From: an uncultured Bacteroidales bacterium
Lineage (GTDB): Bacteria; Bacteroidota; Bacteroidia; Bacteroidales; F082
NCBI GenBank assembly: GCA_905233685.1
Contig: CAJOEZ010000023.1
Coordinates: 40,984-104,983, forward strand
Length of the DNA stretch: 64,000 nt
Direction of reading: 5' to 3'
The notes below the pieces were generated by a model. That model made no database searches, was not told the DNA's origin, and saw nothing but the letters and a program-made list of their open reading frames with translations. The stretch's first letter is position 1; each line of letters starts with the position of its first letter. Made by a program: the position numbers and the translations under genes. Below are positions 1 through 7,645 of the stretch, piece after piece.

Positions 1-782
1 AATACATGATTGTGGGAGGAATGCCGCAAGCCGTGGAAATCTATGCCAAGGAAATGGACTTTGACCGAGTGGACCATATTAAACGCAACATTCTCAAGAT
101 TTACCGTGCCGACATCAGCAAATATGCAACAGGTTACGAGCAGAAAGTAACCCGCATCTTTGACACCATCCCGTCGCAATTACAGAAGCATGAGAAACGC
201 TTCCGCATCGGAGCCATTGAAAAAGGTGCGCGCACACGCGACTATGCCAACGGCTTTTTCTGGCTTGAAGAGTCGAGAGTGGTGAATGTGTGCTATGCCG
301 CCACAGAACCCAACATAGGGCTTTACCTCAACCGCGACGACGCCCGCATGAAACTCTACATGGCCGACACAGGACTGCTTATCGCTATGGCTTTCAGCGA
401 GAAAGACATTCATCAAGGGCAACTTTACAAAAAACTGATGTTTGACAAACTGGAAGTCAACAAGGGCATGTTGGTGGAGAACATTGTGGCACAAATGCTG
501 CGTTCAACGGGCAACGAATTATACTTCTATTCCAACCCATCGCGCACTGCCGAAGACCGAATGGAAATCGACTTCCTCATCAGGAAACCTTCCGTCACAT
601 CAAGGCACAACATTTCGCCAATTGAGGTGAAATCCTCGACTCGCTACACCCTTTCATCACTTGAAAAATGCATCAGCAAGTACGGAGAGTATCTTTCCAC
701 GCCATACGTTCTACATTCCTCTGACTTGATGGAGAAAGACGGCATAACCTATCTGCCTTTATACATGGCTTTGTGCTTGTAA
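1..782 (+). CDS. DUF4143 AAA-type ATPase, C-terminal part (5' truncated by window edge)
   Basis: The reading frame is already open at the first complete codon, so the gene begins upstream. The visible 258+ residues match the C-terminal half of the large Bacteroidales family of ATPases with a DUF4143 domain. The stretch MYMADTGLL-like (KLYMADTGLLIAMAF) followed by a nuclease-fold-like end with EIDFLIRK and IEVKSS is the usual PD-(D/E)XK-like tail, with D and E-x-K residues near residues 190-210. The P-loop part lies outside the window. The role of the family is poorly defined; many members lie in accessory regions. A strong terminator follows directly. A remnant of a second such gene lies at 57.6 kb. 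Confidence 0.75.
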   Translation, partial: YMIVGGMPQAVEIYAKEMDFDRVDHIKRNILKIYRADISKYATGYEQKVTRIFDTIPSQLQKHEKRFRIGAIEKGARTRDYANGFFWLEESRVVNVCYAATEPNIGLYLNRDDARMKLYMADTGLLIAMAFSEKDIHQGQLYKKLMFDKLEVNKGMLVENIVAQMLRSTGNELYFYSNPSRTAEDRMEIDFLIRKPSVTSRHNISPIEVKSSTRYTLSSLEKCISKYGEYLSTPYVLHSSDLMEKDGITYLPLYMALCL

Positions 783-791
783 CCTCACAAC

Positions 792-823
792 AAAAAATCC
801 CGCCCAAACGAGCGGGATTTTTT
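792..823 (+). terminator. Rho-independent terminator
   Basis: Perfect 12-bp stem AAAAAATCCCGC / GCGGGATTTTTT around an 8-nt loop, giving a GC core flanked by A and T runs. It can work in both directions. It lies 10 nt past the DUF4143 gene and also beyond the 3' end of korB on the other strand. Confidence 0.85.
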
Positions 824-863
824 CATTTTTAAGGTCGGTCAGTCGAGGCACTTGTTGGTCGGC

Positions 864-884
864 GCTTCGACAGGCTCAGCGACC
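864..884. repeat. Intergenic repeat of the CTTCGACAGGCTCAG type
   Basis: The sequence GCTTCGACAGGCTCAGCGACC lies between the terminator and korB. A related motif occurs twice, in inverted orientation, at 31159-31214. Sequences of this kind are scattered in intergenic regions of many Bacteroidetes; their function is not established. Here it is a single half element. Confidence 0.6.
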
Positions 885-889
885 TTGGC

Positions 890-1835
890 TTATTCGATGG
901 TCCAAGTCGATCCGCTGTTCAGCAGGTCGTCCATGTTCTTGATCTTCGAGTTGGCCTTCTCGTTCGCGATGACTTGGTCAAGGCTGTCGTTGAAGGTCGG
1001 GGCTTTCACGTCGCGGATGACGCCGATGGCGACGGGGAAATGAGGCGGCATCATGTGTGCCAGCATCATGTGGATACCCGTGTCTTCGGTGGTCTTGTCG
1101 TGGACGAGCAGGTCCTTCTCGGTGATGCCATTCTCTCCAATCTTCACCACTTCAAGTTGGTTGCCATTGAGGCGGATACCCTTGTCGCGGTTCTTACCGA
1201 AGATGAGCGGCTGGCCGTGTACGCACTTCACTTGCATGTCGTCGCGGACGTCCTTGCCGGTGATGTTTGTCACGGCGATGCCGTCGTGCTTGTACGACTC
1301 CATGAAAATCTCGCTCAGTTCCTTCGGGTTGATGTCCACGCCACGGGCAAAAAAGGTAGCCTTGGCGCCGATGGCGAGTTCGCCAGGATTAAACGGGTCT
1401 TCGTAGGTACCTTGCGGCGAGGTCTTGGTCTTCGTGCCGCGGAACGTGCAGGGCGAGAACTGACCCTTGGTCATGCCGTAGATACGGTTGTTGAACAGGA
1501 TTAGGTTGATGTCGATGTTACGACGGCAGGCGTGGATGAAGTGGTTGCCACCGATGGCGGTGCAGTCGCCGTCGCCGGTGATCATCCACACGCTGAGGTT
1601 CGGGTTGGCTAACTTCACGCCAATAGGTGTTCATGTAGTAAGGGAAACGCGAGGAGCAGCCGATGCCGCTGACCACGACGATGTCTTCCTTCTTCTTACC
1701 CAACTTCGGGAAAATGTCCTGAACGGCCTTCAGAATGGCGTGGTCACCACAACCGGGGCACCATTTCACCACCTGATCGCTTGCAAAATCCTCTTTAGTC
1801 AACATGACTTGATTTTCGATATTCTGATTTTCCAT
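890..1835 (-). pseudogene. korB: 2-oxoacid:ferredoxin oxidoreductase beta subunit, internal deletion/frameshift
   Basis: Beta (TPP-binding) subunit of a 2-oxoglutarate-type ferredoxin oxidoreductase, which makes succinyl-CoA and reduced ferredoxin from 2-oxoglutarate. The N-terminal piece (1835 down to about 1637) has the WCPGCGDHAI cluster and GIGCSSRFPYYMNTY. The C-terminal piece (about 1626 down to 890) resumes at GVKLANPNLSVWMITGDGD with the TPP/Mg motif. In the family about 12-15 residues (GFHTIHGRA-type) lie between these, so roughly 40 nt are missing and the frame shifts at about 1630. korA sits 7 nt upstream, so the two form one operon. This is either a true pseudogene or an assembly error in an otherwise central enzyme. 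Confidence 0.85.
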
Positions 1836-1842
1836 AGTCGTC

Positions 1843-3684
1843 TTATTTTAAAAGGTCGTTAAACTTAGCCTCAAGCTCGCCGATGGTGAACGGCAGGCCC
1901 ATCACCTTATTGAATTGCTCGCACTTGTACTCGGGGAAGTTTAGGCGCAGGTACTTGGCAAACTGGCCGCGGTTGATTTCGCAGACCACAATCTTCTTGT
2001 GACCTTGCAGCACTTCCTCGGTGTTGCGCGGCAGCGGCATGATGTAGTCGAAGTGGGCGTGAGCGATGCTCTTACCTTGTTCCATCAGGCCCTCGACGGC
2101 GGTGCGGACGGTACCGAAAGTGCCGCCCCAGCTCACCACGAGGAGGTCGGCATTTTTGTCGCCGTAGATTTCCTGCAGCGGGATGTCATTGGCCACGCGG
2201 TTGATCTTCTCCTCACGAAGTTCGGTCATGATCTGGTGGTTCTCAGGATTGGTCGACAGGTTGCCCTTGCCGTTTTCCTTTTCCAGACCGCCTACGCGGT
2301 GACGCAGTCCGGGAGTGCCCGGGATAGCCCATTCGCGGCGCAACCATTTCTCGTCGCGGCGGTAAGGCATGTAGTTCGGGTCGTCGGCCTTGGCAATCGG
2401 AGGCGTGATGGTCGGCAGGTCGGCCATGCGCGGGATGCGGAACACCTCGGAGCCGTTGCCCAACGAACCGTCGCTGAGCATGATGACAGGCGTCATGTGC
2501 TCCATGGCGATACGGGCGGCTTCGAAAGCGGTGTAGAAGCAACCGGCAGAGCTGCGGGCAGCGATGACCACGAGCGGAGCGTCGCCGTTACGGCCGTAGA
2601 GGGCTTGCAGAAGGTCGCTCTGTTCCATCTTGGTCGGCAGACCCGTCGAAGGACCGCCACGTTGCACGTCGATGATGACGAGCGGAAGCTCGGTCATCAC
2701 GGCCAGACCCATGGCTTCGCTCTTCAGCGAGAGGCCAGGACCCGAGGTCGTCGTCACGGCCATGCAGCCCGTGTAGGCGGCGCCAATCGACGACATGATG
2801 CCGGCGATTTCGTCTTCAGCTTGGTAAGCCTTGACGTTGAGGTTCTTGTATTTCGTCAGCTCAGCCAAAATGTCGGTGGCAGGCGTGATAGGATACGAAC
2901 CGAGGAAGAGCGGGCGCCCCGACTTCTCGGCGGCGGCCATCAAGCCCCAAGCAGCGGCAGTGTTGCCAGTGATGTTACGGTACTTGCCCTTTTCAAGGTC
3001 GGCGGCTTCCACACGGTAAGTGTTGGTGAACAGTTCCCAAGTGTCAGCATAGTGGTAACCAGCATCCAAAACGGTGCGGTTGGCCTTAATCACTTGGTCC
3101 TTGCCTTTGAACTTGGTCTCGAAATAGGCATACACGGTGTCGAGTTCGCGGTTGAACAGATACATCACGATGCCGAGGGCAAACATGTTCTTCGATTTGA
3201 GCATTGACTTGTTGTCCATACCGAAGTCCTTCAGGGCCTCTTTGGTGAGTTCCGAAATCGGGGCCTTCACGACTTGGTAGTCGGCGAGGGTGCCGTCAAC
3301 GGTCGGATCATCAGCATAGCCAGCCTTCTCTAAGGCCTTTTCGGTCACCGAGTCGGAGTCGAAGATGATGATGGTGCCGGGACGGAGCCAGCGCATGTTC
3401 GCCTTGATGGAGGCGGGGTTCATGGCAACCAGCACGTCGCAGAGGTCGCCTGTGGTGTGAACCGGTTTGTGTCCGAAATGCACTTGGAAACCTGATACGC
3501 CAGCCACCGTGCCTTGCGGCGGACGGATTTCAGCCGGATAGTCCGGGAAGGTGGCGAAGTCGTTTCCAGCAAACGCTGTGGAATCCGAAAAAAGATTTCC
3601 GGTAAGTTGCATTCCATCGCCTGAGTCGCCCGAAAAACGGATGACGACATGCTCAAGCGGTACAACTTTACTTTTTGCTGTCAT
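1843..3684 (-). CDS. korA: 2-oxoacid:ferredoxin oxidoreductase alpha subunit (gamma-alpha fusion)
   Basis: 613 aa, the normal length for the fused gamma/alpha subunit. The gamma domain begins with VIRFSGDSGDGMQLTGNLF (about residues 10-28). The pyrimidine-binding alpha domain follows from about residue 250, with QAEDEIAGIMSSIGAA, TTSGPGLSLKSEAMGLA and DVQRGGPSTGLPTKMEQSDL. With KorB it decarboxylates 2-oxoglutarate (or a related 2-oxoacid) in the cytoplasm and reduces ferredoxin. A ferredoxin gene is divergently placed at 4011. The start is the ATG after a roughly 85-nt leader and a good promoter at 3777-3808. Substrate choice between 2-oxoglutarate and other 2-oxoacids is inferred from family resemblance. 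Confidence 0.92.
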   Translation of the reverse strand: MTAKSKVVPLEHVVIRFSGDSGDGMQLTGNLFSDSTAFAGNDFATFPDYPAEIRPPQGTVAGVSGFQVHFGHKPVHTTGDLCDVLVAMNPASIKANMRWLRPGTIIIFDSDSVTEKALEKAGYADDPTVDGTLADYQVVKAPISELTKEALKDFGMDNKSMLKSKNMFALGIVMYLFNRELDTVYAYFETKFKGKDQVIKANRTVLDAGYHYADTWELFTNTYRVEAADLEKGKYRNITGNTAAAWGLMAAAEKSGRPLFLGSYPITPATDILAELTKYKNLNVKAYQAEDEIAGIMSSIGAAYTGCMAVTTTSGPGLSLKSEAMGLAVMTELPLVIIDVQRGGPSTGLPTKMEQSDLLQALYGRNGDAPLVVIAARSSAGCFYTAFEAARIAMEHMTPVIMLSDGSLGNGSEVFRIPRMADLPTITPPIAKADDPNYMPYRRDEKWLRREWAIPGTPGLRHRVGGLEKENGKGNLSTNPENHQIMTELREEKINRVANDIPLQEIYGDKNADLLVVSWGGTFGTVRTAVEGLMEQGKSIAHAHFDYIMPLPRNTEEVLQGHKKIVVCEINRGQFAKYLRLNFPEYKCEQFNKVMGLPFTIGELEAKFNDLLK

Positions 3685-3776
3685 ATTGATTAAAGATTTG
3701 ATATTTAAAGATTGTCAAAGATTCAAATGCTTTTCGACAAAGTCTAATCGAAGATTCGACGTAGTCAAACTTGCGG

Positions 3777-3808
3777 CAAAGGTACACATTAAAACCATGC
3801 AAAACAAA
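3777..3808 (-). promoter_or_regulatory. korAB promoter
   Basis: On the minus strand TTTG (3805-3808), then 20 nt, then TACCTTTG (3777-3784). This is an exact Bacteroidetes -33/-7 arrangement. The leader to the korA ATG contains several AAAGATT-like direct repeats (plus-strand sense, about 3690-3765) whose meaning is unknown. Confidence 0.75.
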
Positions 3809-3952
3809 GGAAAACCATTATTTATTTTTCTGTCATTGCAAGGGACGAAACAATCGTAGTCCATATATTTAGGTATCAGCCATTTACTTCTTTTTTCTAA
3901 TTTAGACTCGTTAAAAATTACGTTTTTCGCGTGATTGGAATGAAAGTTGTAG
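3809..3952. other. Divergent intergenic region between korA and ferredoxin
   Basis: The gap 3685-4010 holds the korA leader and promoter on one side and the ferredoxin -7 box on the other. I see no further gene or structured RNA in between. Confidence 0.5.
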
Positions 3953-3960
3953 TATTTTTG
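3953..3960 (+). promoter_or_regulatory. Ferredoxin promoter -7 box
   Basis: TATTTTTG, about 50 nt before the ferredoxin start. No clear -33 box at the expected distance. Confidence 0.5.
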
Positions 3961-4010
3961 CCGCACTGAAAACTCAAAACTAAAACTCAAAAAATCTAAA
4001 AACTAACACT

Positions 4011-4178
4011 ATGGCTTACAAAATCACAGACAGCTGCGTTGCTTGCGGCACATGCATTGACGAATGCCCGGTGGGCGCTATTTCGGAAGGCGACATCTAT
4101 GTCATCGACCCTGACACCTGCGTTGGTTGCGGTACCTGCGCCGGCGCTTGCCCGAACGAAGCAATCGTTGAAGACTAA
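4011..4178 (+). CDS. 2[4Fe-4S] ferredoxin, 55 aa
   Basis: A short complete gene. It encodes two CxxCxxCxxxCP clusters, [12 protein letters not shown] (residues 9-20) and [12 protein letters not shown] (37-48), with pseudo-twofold symmetry as in clostridial-type ferredoxins. It is a cytoplasmic low-potential electron carrier and the natural partner of the divergently encoded KorAB. It has its own promoter and a strong terminator, so it is monocistronic. The ATG is the only start in frame after the -7 box. Confidence 0.95.
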   Translation: MAYKITDSCVACGTCIDECPVGAISEGDIYVIDPDTCVGCGTCAGACPNEAIVED

Positions 4179-4211
4179 TCGAAACAAATGAAACTGCATT
4201 AAAAGAAAAAT

Positions 4212-4267
4212 GCCTGCCTCAGCACCTCCTGACAACCTCAGGAAAGGGAACGAGGCAGGCTTTTTTT
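4212..4267 (+). terminator. Terminator of ferredoxin gene
   Basis: Stem GCCTGCCTC (4212-4220) / GAGGCAGGC (4252-4260), with a small inner hairpin CCTGA/TCAGG, followed by a T run. The T tract is odd: three copies of a roughly 10-nt T-rich unit ending in G run to about 4289. Confidence 0.85.
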
Positions 4268-4319
4268 GTTTTTTTTTGTTTTTTTTTGTCAGTTTTCGGT
4301 AGTTTGGCAAAGTATTTGC

Positions 4320-4327
4320 TATTTTTG
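4320..4327 (+). promoter_or_regulatory. -7 box of lipoprotein gene
   Basis: TATTTTTG with a TTTG at 4303-4306, closer than the ideal -33 spacing. It gives a leader of about 60 nt. Confidence 0.5.
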
Positions 4328-4392
4328 CACCGTTCTTTAAAAGAAGGAAACATTAACAAATTTCATTAATTACTAACTTAAATCAATTAAAA

Positions 4393-5208
4393 ATGAAGAA
4401 ATTAGCTTTGGCACTCGTGTGCCTCGTCAGCGTTGCTTTCTTTGCAAGCTGCACTCCGGAAGGCCAACCTTCCATCCAAGTCCTCAATGAACAAGGATTC
4501 GTACAAGACGGCGATGTCGTCGATCTCAACACCGATGTCCATTTTGGCTTCAAGATGGCTTCCAGCCCGACCAGCAACAAGGCTCTTGCCTCTTTGGTCG
4601 TCAAGATTGACGGTGTCGAATGGGCCTCCAAGGACCTGACTGGCCTGTATGCCTACACCTATGAAGATGTGGTGACCTACGAACCTGAAAGAGGCCAAAT
4701 TATCGGCTCTTCCATGATCACCGCCGTCGTGACCGATGCTGCTGGCCAAATTGCCACCGCCACCATCAACTTAGACATCAACGAACCTGCTCAGCCGCTG
4801 GAAGTGAAAAACATCACTTGGACTCGCAAAGGCGCCAACCTTCAGGGCGACACAGAAACCGAAATGGCTGCCAACGGTTTGCAATGGGTGGCAAGAGACG
4901 CTTTCCATGCCAACATCAAGCCTGCTGCCGGTTGCACGCTGTATGTCGTCGAGGATGCTGCAACAGCTTATCAAGCTGTCACTACCGACGTTGAAAAGGC
5001 TGCATATTTCGCCAATTTGATGGAATCAGGCCGTCCTGTTGACGAGTATCGTAACATCAGCGTTGCCGTTACTGGCGACAAGACTTACAATGATGTTCTT
5101 GCTGTCATCGACGCTCAAGGCAATAAACACCTTGTACTGTTCGAAAAAGCCAATGTCCAAACTGGTTCTTACGGAGTCCAAACCACCATCTCTGGCAAAA
5201 CTAAGTAA
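4393..5208 (+). CDS. Hypothetical lipoprotein, 271 aa
   Basis: The N-terminus MKKLALALVCLVSVAFFASC is a lipoprotein signal with the acylated Cys at about residue 20 (lipobox FASC). The rest is a soluble, probably beta-rich periplasmic or surface domain with an Ig-like first half (residues 25-135), ending in VTDAAGQIATATINLDIN. I do not recognise a family for the second half. Monocistronic: it has its own -7 box and a strong terminator shared with the convergent GH2 gene. Function unknown; an envelope role is inferred from the signal only. Confidence 0.75.
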   Translation: MKKLALALVCLVSVAFFASCTPEGQPSIQVLNEQGFVQDGDVVDLNTDVHFGFKMASSPTSNKALASLVVKIDGVEWASKDLTGLYAYTYEDVVTYEPERGQIIGSSMITAVVTDAAGQIATATINLDINEPAQPLEVKNITWTRKGANLQGDTETEMAANGLQWVARDAFHANIKPAAGCTLYVVEDAATAYQAVTTDVEKAAYFANLMESGRPVDEYRNISVAVTGDKTYNDVLAVIDAQGNKHLVLFEKANVQTGSYGVQTTISGKTK

Positions 5209-5227
5209 AGAATCCAAGGCTTCAAAA

Positions 5228-5265
5228 ACAACAAAGGTGCGTCAATGTGGCGCACCTTTGTTGTT
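5228..5265. terminator. Bidirectional terminator
   Basis: Stem ACAACAAAGGTGCG (5228-5241) / CGCACCTTTGTTGT (5251-5264), with A and T runs at both ends. It lies between the convergent lipoprotein and GH2 genes and overlaps the GH2 stop by a nucleotide or so on the T side. Confidence 0.8.
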
Positions 5266-7074
5266 TTATTCCGCAAAAGCGTGACTGATTTTCCGGTTGA
5301 TTTGCAATAATCGTTTCTCGTCCAACTTGATGACAGCGCGGTCGTAAGTCATCAGGCCGTTAAGTTCAGTTTCGCAATCGGTGATCTGGGTGTAAACCGC
5401 CGCAGAGAAACCTTGGAAAGCCATCTTATACAGCATGTTGGCGTATTCCACATAGGTGTCGGTCACCTTTTCCTCCGAGTCAAATTCCACATAACCCCAG
5501 CCTTGGTCTTTCACCCAAGTGTGGCCTTCCACCTTGCGCCCGATACCGCCATATTCGCCAAGAACGGTGGCGCGGGAGGGATCAAAAAGCTCCATCTTCG
5601 GCTCGGGATAGTGGTGCAGGTCAAGAATGTCGCCGCATTGGTAGAAATTGCCGCCCGAAGCGGGATTCACCAAGCGCGTCGGATCGAGTTTCTTGGTCAT
5701 CTCAACGATTTCAGGCGTCTTGAACTGTCCCCACGACTCATTGAATGGCACCCAAACGCCAATGCAAGGCACTGATTTCAAACTGGTTATAATATCCGTC
5801 CATTCCTTTTTGTAGCATTCCTCAGATTCAAGCGTTCGCAAGCTCTCAGGGCCTTGGTAGTATTGCGTCGTTTGCCACTCTGGGCCACAACCACCGCTCG
5901 GCATATCCTGCCAAACAATGAGGCCGATGCGGTCGCAATGGTAGTACCAACGTGCAGGCTCCACCTTTACATGCTTGCGTATCATATTGAATCCCAAGTC
6001 CTTGGTTTTCTGCACATCATAGGCCAAAGCCTCGTCGGTGGGCGCAGTGTAGAGGCCATCAGGCCACCAGCCTTGGTCGAGCGGGCCGAAATGGAAAATC
6101 GGGAGGCCGTTCAAGGTGAGGCGCACAATGCCGTTGTCATCGCGCTGTGTGCCGAAGCTGCGCATGGCGAAATAACTGTCCACTTCGTCAACGACCTTGC
6201 CTTTACGCAAAACCTTGACATTCATGTCATAGAGGAAAGGATGGTCAGGAGTCCAACGCAAGAAGTCCTCGGGCATGTTCACCTCCACGGCTTGCCCGTT
6301 GATGGACTTGCCAGAAGCCACTGGCTGACCTTCAAACGACACCTCCACCTGGTACAAATCGTCCTTGGTCAGATTGGAGAAATCCACATCCACACTGACC
6401 GTCGCTTTGCCAAAATCAGGCGTAGTGACGAGGTTTTGAATGTAATCTTCAGGCACATTCTCGAGCCAAACCGTCTGCCAGATGCCCGTCACAGAGGTAT
6501 AGAAAATGCCGCGCGGTTTGATAACTTGTTTTCCGTGAGGGATGTAGCTGCTGTTGGTCGGGTCCCAAACGCGGATGACGATGTCGTTTTGCTTGCCCTT
6601 TAAAGCCTGCGTAATGTCGAAGGTGAAAGGCGTGTAACCACCTGTGTGTGAGCCGACTTTGATGCCGTTCACCCAAACATCCGTCATCCAATCCACAGCA
6701 CCAAAATGGAGCAGGATGCGACCACTTTTCCAGTTGGCGGGCACCGCGAAGGTCTTTTGGTACCACAAAGCATTGTCGGGGCCAACCTCCTTTTGCACGC
6801 CCGACAGCGACGACTCGATGCAGAACGGCACGAGGATGTCGCCCTCGTATTGTTGCGGTGCCTTTTCTGCTTTTGGCGTGATAGCATACTGCCACAATCC
6901 ATTGAGGTTTTTCCATTCGGGGCGCACCATCATAGGGCGCGGGTATTCCGAAAGGACATTTTCAGGCGTGACCTGCTCCGCCCATCTTGTCTTGATTTTG
7001 TCGCCGGCAGGGGCATATTGGGCGACTGCCATTGTTGAGAGCAACATTGCAACTAATAAGAATTTGATTTTCAT
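5266..7074 (-). CDS. Secreted glycoside hydrolase family 2 protein
   Basis: 602 aa with a signal peptide (cleavage after about A18). The domain order is typical of GH2: a jelly-roll sugar-binding domain (about 50-205), an Ig-like domain (about 210-305) and a TIM barrel (about 310-600). The acid/base pair is seen at N445-E446 in WVPFNESWG, and the likely nucleophile is E507 in VLGEYGG. The substrate (beta-galactoside, beta-glucuronide or another) cannot be told from sequence. No SusC/D, sulfatase or regulator is nearby, so it is not in a polysaccharide-utilisation locus here. The terminator it shares with the lipoprotein gene is at 5228. Confidence 0.9.
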   Translation of the reverse strand: MKIKFLLVAMLLSTMAVAQYAPAGDKIKTRWAEQVTPENVLSEYPRPMMVRPEWKNLNGLWQYAITPKAEKAPQQYEGDILVPFCIESSLSGVQKEVGPDNALWYQKTFAVPANWKSGRILLHFGAVDWMTDVWVNGIKVGSHTGGYTPFTFDITQALKGKQNDIVIRVWDPTNSSYIPHGKQVIKPRGIFYTSVTGIWQTVWLENVPEDYIQNLVTTPDFGKATVSVDVDFSNLTKDDLYQVEVSFEGQPVASGKSINGQAVEVNMPEDFLRWTPDHPFLYDMNVKVLRKGKVVDEVDSYFAMRSFGTQRDDNGIVRLTLNGLPIFHFGPLDQGWWPDGLYTAPTDEALAYDVQKTKDLGFNMIRKHVKVEPARWYYHCDRIGLIVWQDMPSGGCGPEWQTTQYYQGPESLRTLESEECYKKEWTDIITSLKSVPCIGVWVPFNESWGQFKTPEIVEMTKKLDPTRLVNPASGGNFYQCGDILDLHHYPEPKMELFDPSRATVLGEYGGIGRKVEGHTWVKDQGWGYVEFDSEEKVTDTYVEYANMLYKMAFQGFSAAVYTQITDCETELNGLMTYDRAVIKLDEKRLLQINRKISHAFAE

Positions 7075-7090
7075 AGATTTAGTTTTTTTA

Positions 7091-7229
7091 TCACAAAACC
7101 TTCAAAACCGACAAAACCATTTGTTTGAATGTGGGAAGCACGCCAACCGGCTGCTTCCCGGCGGCGACGCGGTTGCGAAGCCGCCTTTCACTATTTTTGA
7201 AGTTTTGCATTGTTTTGTAGGTTTTGTGA
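7091..7229. repeat. Imperfect long inverted repeat with inner palindromes
   Basis: The outer arms TCACAAAACC (7091-7100) and GGTTTTGTGA (7220-7229) are perfect. They continue inward as imperfect arms about 28-34 nt long, rich in CAAAAC. Inside are GGGAAGCA (7133-7140) / TGCTTCCC (7152-7159) and a GGCGGC/GCCGCC pair. It separates the YbjN-like gene from GH2. It could be a terminator/attenuator or a small non-autonomous element. Confidence 0.55.
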
Positions 7230-7234
7230 TTTAA

Positions 7235-7645
7235 TTATTCTTCATTCATTTCCTTGTTAAACATTTCTGCGGCGGCGATGAGGTTGTGGATGGCGTGGGG
7301 AATCAAGTCCTCAATTTGTGGAGTCTTGTCCAACACTTGTTCAAAGCAAATCCACACCGAAGCCCCCTTATCGTGCTCATCCTCAAAGTCATAGAGCACC
7401 GCCTTCACCACCTTGAAGTTCCAGTTGACATTGTTGCAAGCCATGATGGCCTCTGCAAAATTGTCGTCGGTCACGTCGAAAACACCAGGGAGAATCAGGC
7501 GGAAAAAGAGCGGGTCGTCAGCATCGTCCCAGAGAAGGAAATTCCAGCCTTCAAAGGTGAAATTCAGCCCTAACTCGTTCTTTTGCGTCGCAACGCCTTC
7601 AGACTTCAGATATTTGGCAACCAATTGTTTAACTTTCATCTTCAA
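7235..7645 (-). CDS. YbjN-like small protein, 136 aa
   Basis: A small acidic alpha/beta protein with no signal or membrane segment. The pattern of an N-terminal helix, then FTFEGWNFLLWDDADDPLFFRLILPGVF, then a helix with VVKAVLYDF, resembles the YbjN / type III secretion chaperone-like fold. This is a fold-level guess. Its start overlaps the stop of the kinase-AAA gene by 4 nt (ATGA), so the two are translationally coupled and it may act as a partner or adaptor for that protein. Confidence 0.6.
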   Translation of the reverse strand: MKMKVKQLVAKYLKSEGVATQKNELGLNFTFEGWNFLLWDDADDPLFFRLILPGVFDVTDDNFAEAIMACNNVNWNFKVVKAVLYDFEDEHDKGASVWICFEQVLDKTPQIEDLIPHAIHNLIAAAEMFNKEMNEE

